Shown: in pieces, positions 1 to 7,389 of the stretch
Numbering within the stretch: the first letter of the stretch is position 1
Layout of the letters: each line of letters starts with the position of its first letter
Source of the DNA: Syntrophosphaera sp035450685
GTDB taxonomy: Bacteria > Cloacimonadota > Cloacimonadia > Cloacimonadales > Cloacimonadaceae
DNA: 11,445 nt
Assembly: GCA_035450685.1 (NCBI GenBank)
Contig: DAOTNF010000027.1
Location: forward strand, 1 to 11,445
Reading direction: 5' to 3'
The notes under the pieces: generated by a model
What the model was told of the DNA's origin: nothing
The model's database searches: none
The model's input: only the letters and a program-made list of their open reading frames with translations
Position numbers and translations under genes: made by a program

Positions 1-70
1 GGCTGGAAAATCAACAACTGATCCTGCCTTGTTTAAAAAACGGGGGGATGTGAGTACGCGTGAAAATAGC

Positions 71-100
71 TTGACAGTGGCCCGCGGCCATCCATTATGT
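71..100 (+). promoter_or_regulatory. Sigma-70-like promoter of the five-gene operon
   Basis: A perfect -35 hexamer TTGACA (71-76) is followed after 18 nt by TTATGT (95-100), a fair -10 element. It lies 34 nt before the first start codon and fits a promoter for the STAS gene and the genes behind it. The first 70 bases hold short open readings in all three + frames (stops at 19-21, 51-53 and 104-106), so an upstream gene may end here, but which frame it used cannot be decided. Confidence 0.5.
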
Positions 101-133
101 ATATAGTGAATTTGTCTGCGCAAAGAGGTAATG

Positions 134-442
134 ATGAAAATTGATCTTAGCTTTGAGGACAATACTGCGATCCTCGTAGTTGATGGGATCCTGAACAGCG
201 AAAACGCCCATATATTTCAGGAACATCTAAATAGAGTCCTCAAGTCCGAAGCCACCATCCTGGAGCTCGATCTTAACAACTGCAACAACATCAGCAGCAC
301 CGGCATCGGGAAACTGCTGCTATTTTACAAAGACTTTCTGGGCAAGGGCGGCGAGATAGAGGTTACCCGCTGTTCCTCCACGGTTTACGACCTGTTTACC
401 ATGCTCAAACTCAACCAGCTTTTCACCGTCAATCTGGCTTGA
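134..442 (+). CDS. STAS-domain anti-sigma factor antagonist (SpoIIAA/RsbV-like)
   Basis: A single STAS domain of about 102 residues, the usual size for a stand-alone anti-anti-sigma factor. In partner switching such a protein binds the anti-sigma kinase when unphosphorylated and is released by serine phosphorylation. The region LDLNNCNNISSTGIG matches the conserved phosphorylation loop, usually D-S-x-G-L-G. Here the Asp is replaced by Ser, leaving Ser-Ser-Thr with the middle Ser (about residue 55) as likely acceptor. Two ATGs occur in tandem at 131 and 134; the second sits 5 nt after the AAGAGG Shine-Dalgarno site (123-128) and is preferred. The stop overlaps the next start by one base (TGATG), so the pair is probably co-translated and functionally linked. 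The family call is firm; the target sigma factor or effector is unknown. Confidence 0.88.
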   Translation: MKIDLSFEDNTAILVVDGILNSENAHIFQEHLNRVLKSEATILELDLNNCNNISSTGIGKLLLFYKDFLGKGGEIEVTRCSSTVYDLFTMLKLNQLFTVNLA

Positions 443-1368
443 TGAAATCCACCAGCAGCGTCCTGATCGTGGACGACAGTTCCAGCCTCGCGCAAAGCCT
501 GTGCAAGATTCTGGCCATGCACGAGATCAGGGCTGACGCTGTCTTCAACGCCCAGGACGCCTTGCATAAGATCAGGCGCAACCGCTATGAGTTGATGCTC
601 TGCGACATCGAGATGCCGGGTTTTACCGGCCTGGAACTGCTGGAACGCATTCGCCAGGATGAAGAACACGACCTGGATGTGATCCTGATGACCGGACATC
701 TGGAACCCAACTATTTCATCCGGGCAATTCAACTGGGCGCGGTGGATTTTATCAGCAAACCCATCGAGGCACAGCAGTTGGTGGGGATGATCAGCTGTCA
801 CCTGAAGCGCAGGCATTCGCGGGATAACCTCGAGCAGTTCATGCAGCACCTGGACACCGCCAATATGGAGCTGGTGATCGACCCCAAAAATCTTTCCCTC
901 ACCAGCATTTCCCGGGTGATGCGCCTCTTTTTCAAGCAAAACCTGCATCTGCCCCAAAACCTTTTCAACGAACTGCTGATCTGCGCCGATGAAATGGTCT
1001 ATAACGCCTATATCCACGGCACCCTGGGACTCTCCTTGGAGCAGCGCCATTGCGCTCATGCCGAGCAGGAGGCGATCATCCTCCAAAAGCTCAGCCTGCC
1101 TGAAATAGCCGCCAGGCGCATCCGGTTCTCCGTTTTCGTGGACTACCAGCAAAACACCATCAGCATCGGCGTTAGTGACGACGGCGAGGGTTTCGACTAC
1201 GATGACTGGCTGCAGCGGGTCGCCAAAGAACCTACCCTGAGCCTTGACTTTTATGGCCGCGGAATAGCCATGCTTTACCACCTTTCCGATAAACTGGAAT
1301 TCTCCCAGGGAGGGAGCAAGGTGCAGATCAGCCGCAAACTTTACCCTGAACGGGCTGCCCGGATATGA
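442..1368 (+). CDS. Response regulator: receiver domain fused to RsbW-like GHKL ATPase domain
   Basis: 308 aa. Residues 6-120 form a receiver domain: acidic pair D11-D12, phospho-acceptor D55 in LCDIEMPG, T84 and K106 in the SKP motif. After a helical linker (about 120-160), residues 165-300 resemble the HATPase_c_2/RsbW anti-sigma kinase fold. It has an N-box with E184 and N188 (DEMVYNAYIHG), a G1 box DDGEGFD (246-252) and a G2 box GRGI (272-275). No PP2C phosphatase domain is present, and there is no room for one. I infer a phosphorelay input that controls a kinase acting on the STAS protein encoded just upstream. An ATG at 442 overlaps the previous stop; an in-frame TTG one codon earlier is less likely. 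No DNA-binding output domain, sigma factor or cognate sensor kinase is seen nearby. Domain assignment is strong; partner and output are inferred. Confidence 0.92.
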   Translation: MKSTSSVLIVDDSSSLAQSLCKILAMHEIRADAVFNAQDALHKIRRNRYELMLCDIEMPGFTGLELLERIRQDEEHDLDVILMTGHLEPNYFIRAIQLGAVDFISKPIEAQQLVGMISCHLKRRHSRDNLEQFMQHLDTANMELVIDPKNLSLTSISRVMRLFFKQNLHLPQNLFNELLICADEMVYNAYIHGTLGLSLEQRHCAHAEQEAIILQKLSLPEIAARRIRFSVFVDYQQNTISIGVSDDGEGFDYDDWLQRVAKEPTLSLDFYGRGIAMLYHLSDKLEFSQGGSKVQISRKLYPERAARI

Positions 1369-2192
1369 AGGCTGAACTCCTGCTGGCTGAAGCCCTGGCC
1401 GCCACTCCGCGGCCGGATGCCTCCAGTGTGCGCCTTTTGCTTGCCGAGTTGCTGGATTGTTCTCCCGTGGAGATTCCCCTCAAGGGGCAGGTGGAGCTAT
1501 CCGCAGAAAGCATCACCCGCTTTTGGGACTGGCATGCCCGCCTCCAGCAGGCTGAACCTCCCCAATACATACTGCAAAAAGCCTGGTTTTACGGCCTGGA
1601 GCTGAAGGTCAACCCCTCTGTGCTGATTCCCAGGCCAGAGACGGAAGGCTTGGTGGAACTGGCTTTGGGCTTGGTCAGGCCAGATGCCGGGATTCTTGAG
1701 ATCGGCACCGGCAGCGGAGCCATCGCCATCGCCCTGGCCACCCATCTGCCACAGGCTGCAATCCTTGCCACCGACAGCAGCCCCGCCGCGCTGGAACTTG
1801 CCCGCCGCAACGCCCTCGCGCACGGCTGCCACATCGACTTTCACCTCTGTGACCTCTTTCCGGACACAGGAGATTCTTTCGACCTGATCATCAGCAACCC
1901 CCCCTACATTTCAGAGGAAGAGTTTGCCGCGCTGGAACCCCGGGTTCGCGATTATGAACCCCGCCAGGCATTGCTGGCAAAACAGGACGGACTGGAGTTT
2001 TACCACCGCATTCTCCGCGGGGCAAAGGAGCGTCTGGCCCCGGGAGGCAGAGTCCTTTTCGAGCACGGGGCCACCCAGAGGGCAGCCATCCGGCACCTGG
2101 CACAAACACTTGGCTACTCCTGCTTTCTGGCTCAAAATGACCTGGCCGGGCGGGAACGCTATCTGGGATTTTCACATATAAAAAGGATGTAA
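1365..2192 (+). CDS. prmC: Peptide chain release factor N5-glutamine methyltransferase PrmC (HemK)
   Basis: 275 aa, normal PrmC length. It methylates the glutamine of the GGQ motif in release factors RF1/RF2 using S-adenosylmethionine, in the cytoplasm. The N-terminal helical substrate-binding domain (about 1-85) is followed by the Rossmann methyltransferase domain. Family signatures are IPRPETE (88-94), the SAM-binding motif I LEIGTGSG (111-118), and the diagnostic catalytic NPPY at 178-181, followed by the EPRxAL-type segment. The start ATG overlaps the stop of the receiver-ATPase gene by 4 nt (ATGA). The gene commonly neighbours prfA, but no release-factor gene lies in this window; murA follows after 2 nt. 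Identification is confident. Confidence 0.97.
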   Translation: MKAELLLAEALAATPRPDASSVRLLLAELLDCSPVEIPLKGQVELSAESITRFWDWHARLQQAEPPQYILQKAWFYGLELKVNPSVLIPRPETEGLVELALGLVRPDAGILEIGTGSGAIAIALATHLPQAAILATDSSPAALELARRNALAHGCHIDFHLCDLFPDTGDSFDLIISNPPYISEEEFAALEPRVRDYEPRQALLAKQDGLEFYHRILRGAKERLAPGGRVLFEHGATQRAAIRHLAQTLGYSCFLAQNDLAGRERYLGFSHIKRM

Positions 2193-2194
2193 AC

Positions 2195-3448
2195 ATGGAC
2201 AGATTTATCATTGAAGGAAACCGGGAATTAAGCGGCACCATCAGCGTTAGCGGCGCCAAAAACGCCATCCTGCCCGTAATGGCGGCCTGCCTGCTTGCTC
2301 CCGGCAAATCCGTACTGCGCAACGTTCCCAACCTGATCGACCTCAAGACAATGGCGCATCTGCTGCGCGTCCTGGGTGCCCGGGTGGAATATGAAAACGG
2401 CATGATGAGCATCGACTCCCGCGATGTCTGCTTCTTTGAGGCACCCTACGAATTGGTGAGCAAGATGCGCGCCTCCATCTATGTTTTAGGCCCCTTGCTG
2501 GCGCGTTTGGGCGAAGCCCGGGTCTCGTTTCCCGGAGGCTGCGCCATCGGAACCCGCCCCGTGGATCTGCACCTCAAGGCGATGGAAGCCCTCGGCGCTG
2601 ACATCACCATCGAGCATGGCTACATCCACGCGCGGGCGGAAAAGCTCACCGGAGCCCCCATCCACTTTGAAAAATCAAGCGTGGGCGCCACCATTAACGC
2701 CCTCATGGCCGCCGTCTTCGCCTCCGGCACCACCCAGATCTTCAACGCCGCCATGGAACCCGAGGTCGATTCCACCGTCGAACTGCTCAACAAGATGGGC
2801 GCCAGGATCCAGGGCTGCGGCAGCACCACCCTCACCATCGAGGGAGTGGAACGCCTCTTCCCCGTGGAGATGGAGATGATATCAGACCGCATCGAAGCCG
2901 GCACCTTTCTCATCGCCGGAGCCTTGAGCACCAAGCCGGTCACGGTGGAAAACTGCCTGCCCGGCCACCTGGATGCCCTGCTGGAAAGGCTGCGTGCAGC
3001 GGGCTGCGAACTGGAAGTGGCGGAGCGCTCCATCACCGTGATCCCCCCCGAGGTCATCAAACCCGTGAACATCCTCACCCTTCCCTATCCCGGTTTTCCC
3101 ACCGATCTGCAAGCCCAGTTCACCGTCCTCATGTCCCTGGCTGATGGAGTCAGCTTCATCGAGGACACCATCTTCCCAGACCGTTTCATGCACGTGGCGG
3201 AGCTGAACCGCCTGCAAGCCGATATCCGCATGGATCGCAATGTGGCGACCGTGAAAGGGGTGAAACAGCTCAGCGGAGCTGAAGTGATGGCGACCGATCT
3301 GCGCGCCAGCGCCGCTTTGGTTCTGGCAGGACTGGTAGCCAAAGGCAGCACCATTGTTTCCCGCATCTACCATATCGACCGTGGCTATGACCGCATAGAG
3401 GAGAAGCTCAACGCGATTGGAGCCCGCATCACCCGCGAGAATGCCTGA
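2195..3448 (+). CDS. murA: UDP-N-acetylglucosamine 1-carboxyvinyltransferase MurA
   Basis: 417 aa, full family length. It transfers enolpyruvate from PEP to UDP-GlcNAc, the first committed step of peptidoglycan synthesis, in the cytoplasm. Key residues are visible: K22-N23 (SGAKNAILP), R92, the catalytic and fosfomycin-target C116 in FPGGCAIGTRP, R121, and D304 in PGFPTDLQAQ. The RFMHVAELNR segment at 330-339 is also typical. Because C116 is a cysteine and not aspartate, the enzyme is predicted to be of the fosfomycin-reactive type; this is an inference from the family. A Shine-Dalgarno AAGGA (2183-2187) lies within the end of prmC, and the stop overlaps the next gene by 8 nt. Confidence 0.98.
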   Translation: MDRFIIEGNRELSGTISVSGAKNAILPVMAACLLAPGKSVLRNVPNLIDLKTMAHLLRVLGARVEYENGMMSIDSRDVCFFEAPYELVSKMRASIYVLGPLLARLGEARVSFPGGCAIGTRPVDLHLKAMEALGADITIEHGYIHARAEKLTGAPIHFEKSSVGATINALMAAVFASGTTQIFNAAMEPEVDSTVELLNKMGARIQGCGSTTLTIEGVERLFPVEMEMISDRIEAGTFLIAGALSTKPVTVENCLPGHLDALLERLRAAGCELEVAERSITVIPPEVIKPVNILTLPYPGFPTDLQAQFTVLMSLADGVSFIEDTIFPDRFMHVAELNRLQADIRMDRNVATVKGVKQLSGAEVMATDLRASAALVLAGLVAKGSTIVSRIYHIDRGYDRIEEKLNAIGARITRENA

Positions 3449-4403
3449 GCTGGTTCTGGTTACGGGAGGAGCCGGATTCATTGGCTCCCACCTCTGCGAA
3501 GCGTTGCTGAGACGGGGAGACCGGGTCGTCTGCCTGGACAACTTCTGCGATTTTTACTCGCCGGAGGCCAAAAGGCGGAACCTCTCCACCTGCCTGAAAG
3601 ACCCCGCCTTCACCCTGGTCGAGGCGGATATCACCGACCGCGCCGCCCTGGAGGATGTCTTTGACCGTTTCAAGTTTGATCTGGTGATCCATCTGGCTGC
3701 CCGGGCGGGGGTGCGCCCCTCGATCGAACAGCCGGAGCTGTATTCCAGCGTAAACCTGGATGGCACTATCAACCTGCTGCAGCTCTGCGCCCGGTACACT
3801 CTGCGCCGCTTCATCTTCGCCTCTTCCTCCTCGGTCTATGGCGCCAATTCCAAGCTGCCCTTTGCCGAAAGCGACCCGGTGGATAGCCCCATCTCCCCCT
3901 ACGCCGCCACCAAAAAGGCGGGCGAACTGCTCTGCCACGCCTGGCATCACCTGCATAATATATCCATGCTCTGCCTGCGCTTTTTCACCGTGTACGGGCC
4001 CCGGCAAAGGCCGGATCTGGCCATCCGCATGTTTGCCGACCTGATGATACGGGGTGAATGCGTGCCCATCTTTGGCGACGGTTCCAGCAGCCGTGATTAC
4101 ACTTACATTTCTGATATTGTGGCTGGCATCCTGTCCGCCGCTGACCTCACCCGCGAACGCCTCTGCTACAAGGTGGTCAACCTCGGCGGTGACCACGGCG
4201 TCCCGCTTCTGGAGATGCTGCGCGCCCTCGAGAAGGTAAGCGGGCTTCAGGCGCGGATTCAGTATCTGCCTCCCCAGGCTGGCGACATTCCCCACACCCG
4301 GGCGGACATCTCCAAAGCCAAAGCATTGCTTGGCTTTGCCCCCCGCACCAGTTTTGAAGAGGGCCTGCAAACCTTTTGGAACTGGCTGCAAGACCAGATT
4401 TAG
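3441..4403 (+). CDS. NAD-dependent sugar-nucleotide epimerase/dehydratase, UDP-glucuronate 4-epimerase-like
   Basis: 320 aa extended short-chain dehydrogenase. The N-terminal NAD-binding Rossmann motif is TGGAGFIG (8-15). The active-site Ser cluster SSSSVYG (128-134) and catalytic Y154xxxK158 (SPYAATKKAGELL) follow. Then come LRFFTVYGPRQRPDLA (about 179-194) and GDGSSSRDYTYISDIV, which are typical of the UDP-glucuronate/UDP-galacturonate epimerase branch. The likely role is to supply an activated uronic acid or related sugar for surface polysaccharide; the exact substrate cannot be read from sequence. I chose the ATG at 3441 because the protein then begins right at the first beta strand; an in-frame TTG at 3417 would add eight residues. 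It overlaps murA by 8 nt and is the last gene of the operon. No convincing terminator follows it. Confidence 0.93.
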   Translation: MPELVLVTGGAGFIGSHLCEALLRRGDRVVCLDNFCDFYSPEAKRRNLSTCLKDPAFTLVEADITDRAALEDVFDRFKFDLVIHLAARAGVRPSIEQPELYSSVNLDGTINLLQLCARYTLRRFIFASSSSVYGANSKLPFAESDPVDSPISPYAATKKAGELLCHAWHHLHNISMLCLRFFTVYGPRQRPDLAIRMFADLMIRGECVPIFGDGSSSRDYTYISDIVAGILSAADLTRERLCYKVVNLGGDHGVPLLEMLRALEKVSGLQARIQYLPPQAGDIPHTRADISKAKALLGFAPRTSFEEGLQTFWNWLQDQI

Positions 4404-4435
4404 CAAGTATAGGCATTCTTCGTTTCTTTTCTTGC

Positions 4436-4451
4436 CCACGAATTTTCGTGG
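4436..4451 (+). other. Short hairpin after the operon
   Basis: CCACGAA-tt-TTCGTGG is a perfect 7-bp inverted repeat 32 nt after the last operon stop. It is followed by AAAGGTGG, not a T-run, so it lacks the usual intrinsic-terminator tail on the + strand. It could be a weak transcript end or processing site, or chance. Confidence 0.3.
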
Positions 4452-4501
4452 AAAGGTGGAAAGGTGTTTTTGAGGTGGAAAGGTGGAAAGGTGAAATGGT
4501 G
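4447..4501 (+). repeat. GTGGAAAG tandem repeat tract
   Basis: Tandem copies of GGTGGAAA-type units, interrupted once, ending in GGTGAAATGGTG. The same unit recurs at 7296-7315 (same strand) and 8190-8222 (opposite strand), and the GGTGAAATGGTG end recurs exactly at 7856-7867. It is non-coding and confined to the spacers. Confidence 0.75.
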
Positions 4502-4558
4502 AAAAGGAGCTTTCGTGGTGAGGTGGTGTCGTGGTGACGTGTTGATGGTGGACGCAGC

Positions 4559-4667
4559 CCAGAACAAGCCCTCCAGGCCCCAAAACCGTGTCATCCCGGG
4601 CAAGCCGGGGTCCTCGACGGATCGGCAACGATCCGGTGGGGTGGGACAGCTTGACCCGGGATCCAGT
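4559..4667 (+). repeat. Dispersed palindromic repeat, GTCATCCCGGG unit (copy 1)
   Basis: The unit starts GTGTCATCCCGGGCAAG (4588-4604) and closes with CTTGACCCGGGATCCAGT (4650-4667), giving outer arms CCCGGG-CAAG / CTTG-a-CCCGGG. Inside is a perfect hairpin CGGATCG-GCAA-CGATCCG (4618-4635) with a GCAA tetraloop. Related units lie at 4672-4770, 7390-7481, 7572-7630 and, inverted, at 8079-8090. Frames through this stretch show no gene-like protein. Confidence 0.75.
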
Positions 4668-4671
4668 CTTT

Positions 4672-4770
4672 TAAAATCAACCACCAAACCAAGAAACAAA
4701 CCACACCTGACTATATACTGTGTCATCCCTGGCAAGGGATCCCCGACAGATCAACAAAAGATCAGATGGG
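4672..4770 (+). repeat. Dispersed palindromic repeat (copy 2, degenerate)
   Basis: It shares the lead-in AAACAAACCAC..CC.GACTA and GTGTCATCCC with the copies around 7405-7450 and 7579-7615. The inner hairpin of copy 1 is degenerate here (GACAGATC ... GATCAGATGGG against GACGGATC ... GATCCGGTGGGG). It runs up to the terminator of the leftward gene. Confidence 0.6.
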
Positions 4771-4800
4771 AAATAAAAACCCCCGCGGCGATGCGGGGGC
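4771..4800 (-). terminator. Intrinsic terminator of the leftward secreted-protein gene
   Basis: On the minus strand a GC-rich stem GCCCCCGC...GCGGGGG (arms 4793-4799 and 4780-4786, 6-nt loop) runs directly into TTTTTATTT (complement of 4771-4779). It starts about 34 nt after the stop codon of the 599-aa gene. A second small hairpin, GCAGGA-AAG-TCCTGC (4810-4824), lies between the stop and the terminator. Confidence 0.88.
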
Positions 4801-4833
4801 AAATACGCAGCAGGAAAGTCCTGCCAGAGTTGT

Positions 4834-6633
4834 TTACTTGCGGGTATTCGCTACGGGCAGCTTGTGGACGCGCTTGACTTCAGCTTTGACGTCGGACGCT
4901 TTGATTTTCCGGGAGATGGCATTGGCATTGACAGTGGGAACAAGCTCTGTGTTCGCCATCTTGCTGCCATCTGCCTCTGTGGAGGCTGTCACGTAGAAGA
5001 ACTGGTAGGTCTCGGTGCCCTGATAGGCATAGCCAAGGTCATTGATGCCAGTTACAATGGCTGTCCAGGGCTGGGCTGCATAGGGATCATTCGAGCCATA
5101 GACGTTGTAAGATTGGGCTCCCGTTACCTCATCCCAGGTAATGGTGGGATAGCCGCTGTCCAGGGCGATGGAGATGATGGGGGCTTCCACGCCAGTCACC
5201 GTTTCAATGACTCCGGCCCGGATCATTAAGTCAGAGTCTTCACCCAGGTACCAAGTTTGGTCAGTGGGGTTCCAGTAATAAGAGCTGATCCAACCGGAAA
5301 GCGGAGCGGATTCATCCGTGCAAAGGCTGGGGCAATTTGGATAGTCACCAACCTGTTTGTAAGCGACCATGAAGCTTTCGCCGGCAGCAAAATTGAGGCC
5401 CAGGGCGGAAACGTCGTAGTAGTTCCACTGGCCCAAGGTGCAGGGCACAGGGTCCGGGGTCACATAGAGTTGGTTGGGTAATCCGTCCACCCAGTTGTAG
5501 ATGGCGTATTTCAGGTTCGGGTTGGTGGCTGCGCCGGAAGGCCAACTGCTATCATTAATCCTGAAACCGACGCTTTGGAGGGTAAGCGGGGCGGCATAAT
5601 ACCAGAAATCGACTCCAATTTCCGATCCGCCATTGTACCACGCGTAGGAATTATCCGGCTCATCCGTATCCAAGTCGTCCGAATAGTCCATATTTCCAGG
5701 CGGCGAGAAGGTGATCTGCTCCAACTCTAACATGTTGTTGGTGTTGTCCATATCATTGACCAGGGTGACGGTTAGTTTCACCTGATAGTCGCCTGCCGTG
5801 GTAGGATAGGCAACAACTGGAGGCGCGGTGCAGGTGAAGTGGACTGGTTCAGTTGACACGGGGAAGCTTTGATTGGCCCAGGTCTGCGTCCAGAGCGCGG
5901 TACCGGTTGCCTGGTCCAAAACCTCAATCTTCACATCGCCGGTTACGGGGATATTGCTGTTGCTGGTGACGTCCGCTTCGTAGAGAATGGCGTCTCCCGG
6001 CTGCAGGAACATATCGCCTGTGAAATAGAGACTGGTAGCCTCAAGGTCGAGGAAATTCCCGGTGTAGGTGACGTCGGCAGTAAATGCATAAGACATTGGA
6101 TTGGTGAACACATCATCATTACGATACCATCCATAGGTATCTATATAGGTGTAACTGTTGCCGATGTCACCACCAACGCCCAAAACGCCGACATTAATAT
6201 TTGCGGTGGCGTTGGGTACGGATAGCACAATGGCAAATTTCTCTCCGCCCGCAAAGGTACGATTCGCTTCAGGAATACCGGCGAAATCGAAGAGTGTGGC
6301 ACTAGGAAACCATGATATTTCACTATACTGTTTTAAAACGCTGGGGGGAGCAAATCCAGACTCGTCAATATTACCAGCTGCATCAACCGGACGCAACTCA
6401 GCCATTACCTGAGGCTGTCCTTGCGATCCAGCTTGATAAAATCGCATTAACACGCTATTAAATACACATGGTCCTGTGGGTTCAAATATTACAGCAACAC
6501 GTGGAACAGCTGGAGCATCAAGATCCGGTAATATAAAATAGGTGTTAATCGAACCCGTCCAGTGCTGTAACTCAGTAGCTCCAAGCATGGTTAGCGCCAT
6601 TAGCGCAATTAATAGAACAATTAGTTTCTTCAT
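4834..6633 (-). CDS. Secreted multi-domain beta-rich protein with CARDB-like and Fn3-like domains
   Basis: 599 aa. A signal peptide is clear: MKK, a hydrophobic core to about residue 18, and a probable cut near LGA-TE. Visible parts are an N-terminal beta-rich domain (20-190), a CARDB-like sandwich with DMDNTNN (195-308), a jelly-roll-like domain (318-475) starting after SDDLDTDEPDNSYAWYNGG, an Fn3-like domain (484-553; ITWDEVTGAQSYNVYGSNDPY), and a basic tail (about 565-599). No catalytic motif is recognised, and the C terminus does not show an evident type IX sorting domain. I infer an exported surface or periplasmic protein; the function is unknown. The start is well supported by AAGAGGAG 9 nt upstream. 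It has its own promoter, a leader of about 440 nt and a terminator, so it is a single-gene unit, convergent with the murA operon and divergent from the large gene at 8870. Confidence 0.9.
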   Translation of the reverse strand: MKKLIVLLIALMALTMLGATELQHWTGSINTYFILPDLDAPAVPRVAVIFEPTGPCVFNSVLMRFYQAGSQGQPQVMAELRPVDAAGNIDESGFAPPSVLKQYSEISWFPSATLFDFAGIPEANRTFAGGEKFAIVLSVPNATANINVGVLGVGGDIGNSYTYIDTYGWYRNDDVFTNPMSYAFTADVTYTGNFLDLEATSLYFTGDMFLQPGDAILYEADVTSNSNIPVTGDVKIEVLDQATGTALWTQTWANQSFPVSTEPVHFTCTAPPVVAYPTTAGDYQVKLTVTLVNDMDNTNNMLELEQITFSPPGNMDYSDDLDTDEPDNSYAWYNGGSEIGVDFWYYAAPLTLQSVGFRINDSSWPSGAATNPNLKYAIYNWVDGLPNQLYVTPDPVPCTLGQWNYYDVSALGLNFAAGESFMVAYKQVGDYPNCPSLCTDESAPLSGWISSYYWNPTDQTWYLGEDSDLMIRAGVIETVTGVEAPIISIALDSGYPTITWDEVTGAQSYNVYGSNDPYAAQPWTAIVTGINDLGYAYQGTETYQFFYVTASTEADGSKMANTELVPTVNANAISRKIKASDVKAEVKRVHKLPVANTRK

Positions 6634-6674
6634 AATGTTGTTCTCCTCTTTTCAGAGTTCTGTGGTTTGAAGAA

Positions 6675-6983
6675 TTAAATCGATGGGAGCTCCTTAGCCG
6701 GATGCCCCGCTTGCGGCGGGTCCGGGAGCGGCTCCCGGTTTGATATTGATTCATTAAGCATGGTTCGGACTTCCGCGGCTTGGCCGGGCACGTTTTTAGC
6801 GTGTATATGTGCGATGTTGTTACGTGCAAAGCAGTGCCTGGACAGGAACGGAAAATCCGATGCCAGAGTGTAGTTATGTTGGGCCCCGTGGCCGGTTTGT
6901 GTGGACGCATCCACCATGCCGGCGCCTCTGCCCCTGTTTAGGCAAAGATGGTAATGACACTTGTCGGTAAAAACAATGTCCAA
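6675..6983 (-). CDS. Possible small leader gene, unknown function
   Basis: 102 codons beginning at TTG, 6 nt after AAGGAG, and ending 41 nt before the start codon of the 599-aa gene. The product would be rich in His and Cys early (DKCHYHLCLNRGRG) and contains NNIAHIHAKN around residue 55-63; it ends in a Pro-rich stretch encoded by the GC-rich hairpins. It has no recognised domain, signal peptide or membrane segment. A competing ATG 2 nt after the same AAGGAG reads only 37 codons. It may be a real small protein, a remnant, or an RNA element that happens to be open. The divergent leader encodes DNIAHYHSR at a comparable position, which is the main reason to list it. Confidence 0.3.
   Translation of the reverse strand: MDIVFTDKCHYHLCLNRGRGAGMVDASTQTGHGAQHNYTLASDFPFLSRHCFARNNIAHIHAKNVPGQAAEVRTMLNESISNREPLPDPPQAGHPAKELPSI
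6706..6738 (-). other. Paired GC-rich hairpins before the secreted-protein gene
   Basis: Two adjacent inverted repeats: CCGGGAG-3 nt-CTCCCGG (6722-6738) and CCCGC-5 nt-GCGGG (6706-6720). Neither has a T-run after it on the minus strand, so an attenuator is not shown. They could stabilise or structure the leader mRNA. Confidence 0.5.
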
Positions 6984-7080
6984 TCATCTCTCCTTACATT
7001 CCGCCGCGCTGGCTGGCAGTGTTAAAAACCACGGCGCAACCGAACTGCGCGGCATAAAAAACAAAATAGTAATTCACTGA

Positions 7081-7109
7081 ATAATACCTATTAAGTCAGT
7101 CAAAGTCAA
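7081..7109 (-). promoter_or_regulatory. Promoter of the leftward secreted-protein gene
   Basis: On the minus strand TTGACT (complement of 7104-7109) and TATTAT (complement of 7081-7086) are separated by exactly 17 nt, close to the sigma-70 consensus, in an AT-rich setting. The predicted start is near 7074. It is the best promoter-like match upstream of the gene, and implies the long leader. Confidence 0.65.
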
Positions 7110-7270
7110 CTCAATAAATTGATGTTTTCCGTGTCAAGCTTTATTTTTCAGATTCGCGGCAAATCTTTAGAAAAATGCCCACAGGCTGCCCTGAGAAAGA
7201 TGGACACGGGCTGGGAACATCGTATAGGCGTGGTGACATGGTGGCGTGTTGGCGTGTTGCTGAAAAGAGA

Positions 7271-7360
7271 TAGAATGCGGATGACAGGATCTTTGAAGGT
7301 GGAAAGGTGGAAAGGATAATAGAACGCGGATGACAGGATCGACAGGATCTGCAGGATATA
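7271..7360 (+). repeat. GACAGGAT repeats and GTGGAAAG repeat tract
   Basis: A 21-bp direct repeat with one mismatch, TAGAATGCGGATGACAGGAT at 7271 and TAGAACGCGGATGACAGGAT at 7320, flanks a GGTGGAAAGGTGGAAAGG tract (7298-7315). After the second copy GACAGGAT repeats again (7332-7339, 7341-7348, then GCAGGAT at 7351). No gene is seen; the preceding stretch (7110-7270) is GT-rich to the right and otherwise featureless. Confidence 0.7.
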
Positions 7361-7389
7361 GATTTTAATAGACCTTTGTTGAAAGGGTG

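Larger units (their letters stand above)
6634..7074 (-). promoter_or_regulatory. Long 5' leader of the 599-aa secreted-protein gene
   Basis: From the predicted transcription start near 7074 to the start codon is about 440 nt. In transcript order it contains a GCGCA/TGCGC hairpin (7034-7050) and a strong internal Shine-Dalgarno AAGGAG (complement of 6990-6995). The 12-mer AACATCGCACAT follows (complement of 6807-6818). Two GC-rich hairpins come next, CCGGGAG-CCG-CTCCCGG (6722-6738) and CCCGC...GCGGG (6706-6720), then the gene's own ribosome site. The leader of the divergent gene at 8870 has the internal Shine-Dalgarno and the 12-mer at almost the same spacing. No known riboswitch class was recognised. 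Confidence 0.5.

Noticed and set aside
385..1281. Long minus-strand open frame (298 codons)
   Set aside because: It lies antisense across the receiver-ATPase gene, whose domains are unambiguous; the minus product shows no known motif.
3429..4628. 399-codon minus-strand open frame
   Set aside because: Antisense to the epimerase gene and running into the spacer repeats; its N-terminal part is translated repeat sequence.
4771..4800. Bidirectional terminator also serving the murA operon
   Set aside because: The T-run exists only on the minus strand side; on the + strand the stem is followed by CAAATACG.
6572..6910. 112-codon minus-strand open frame
   Set aside because: It overlaps the start of the 599-aa gene and its ribosome site in another frame, and lacks its own Shine-Dalgarno site.
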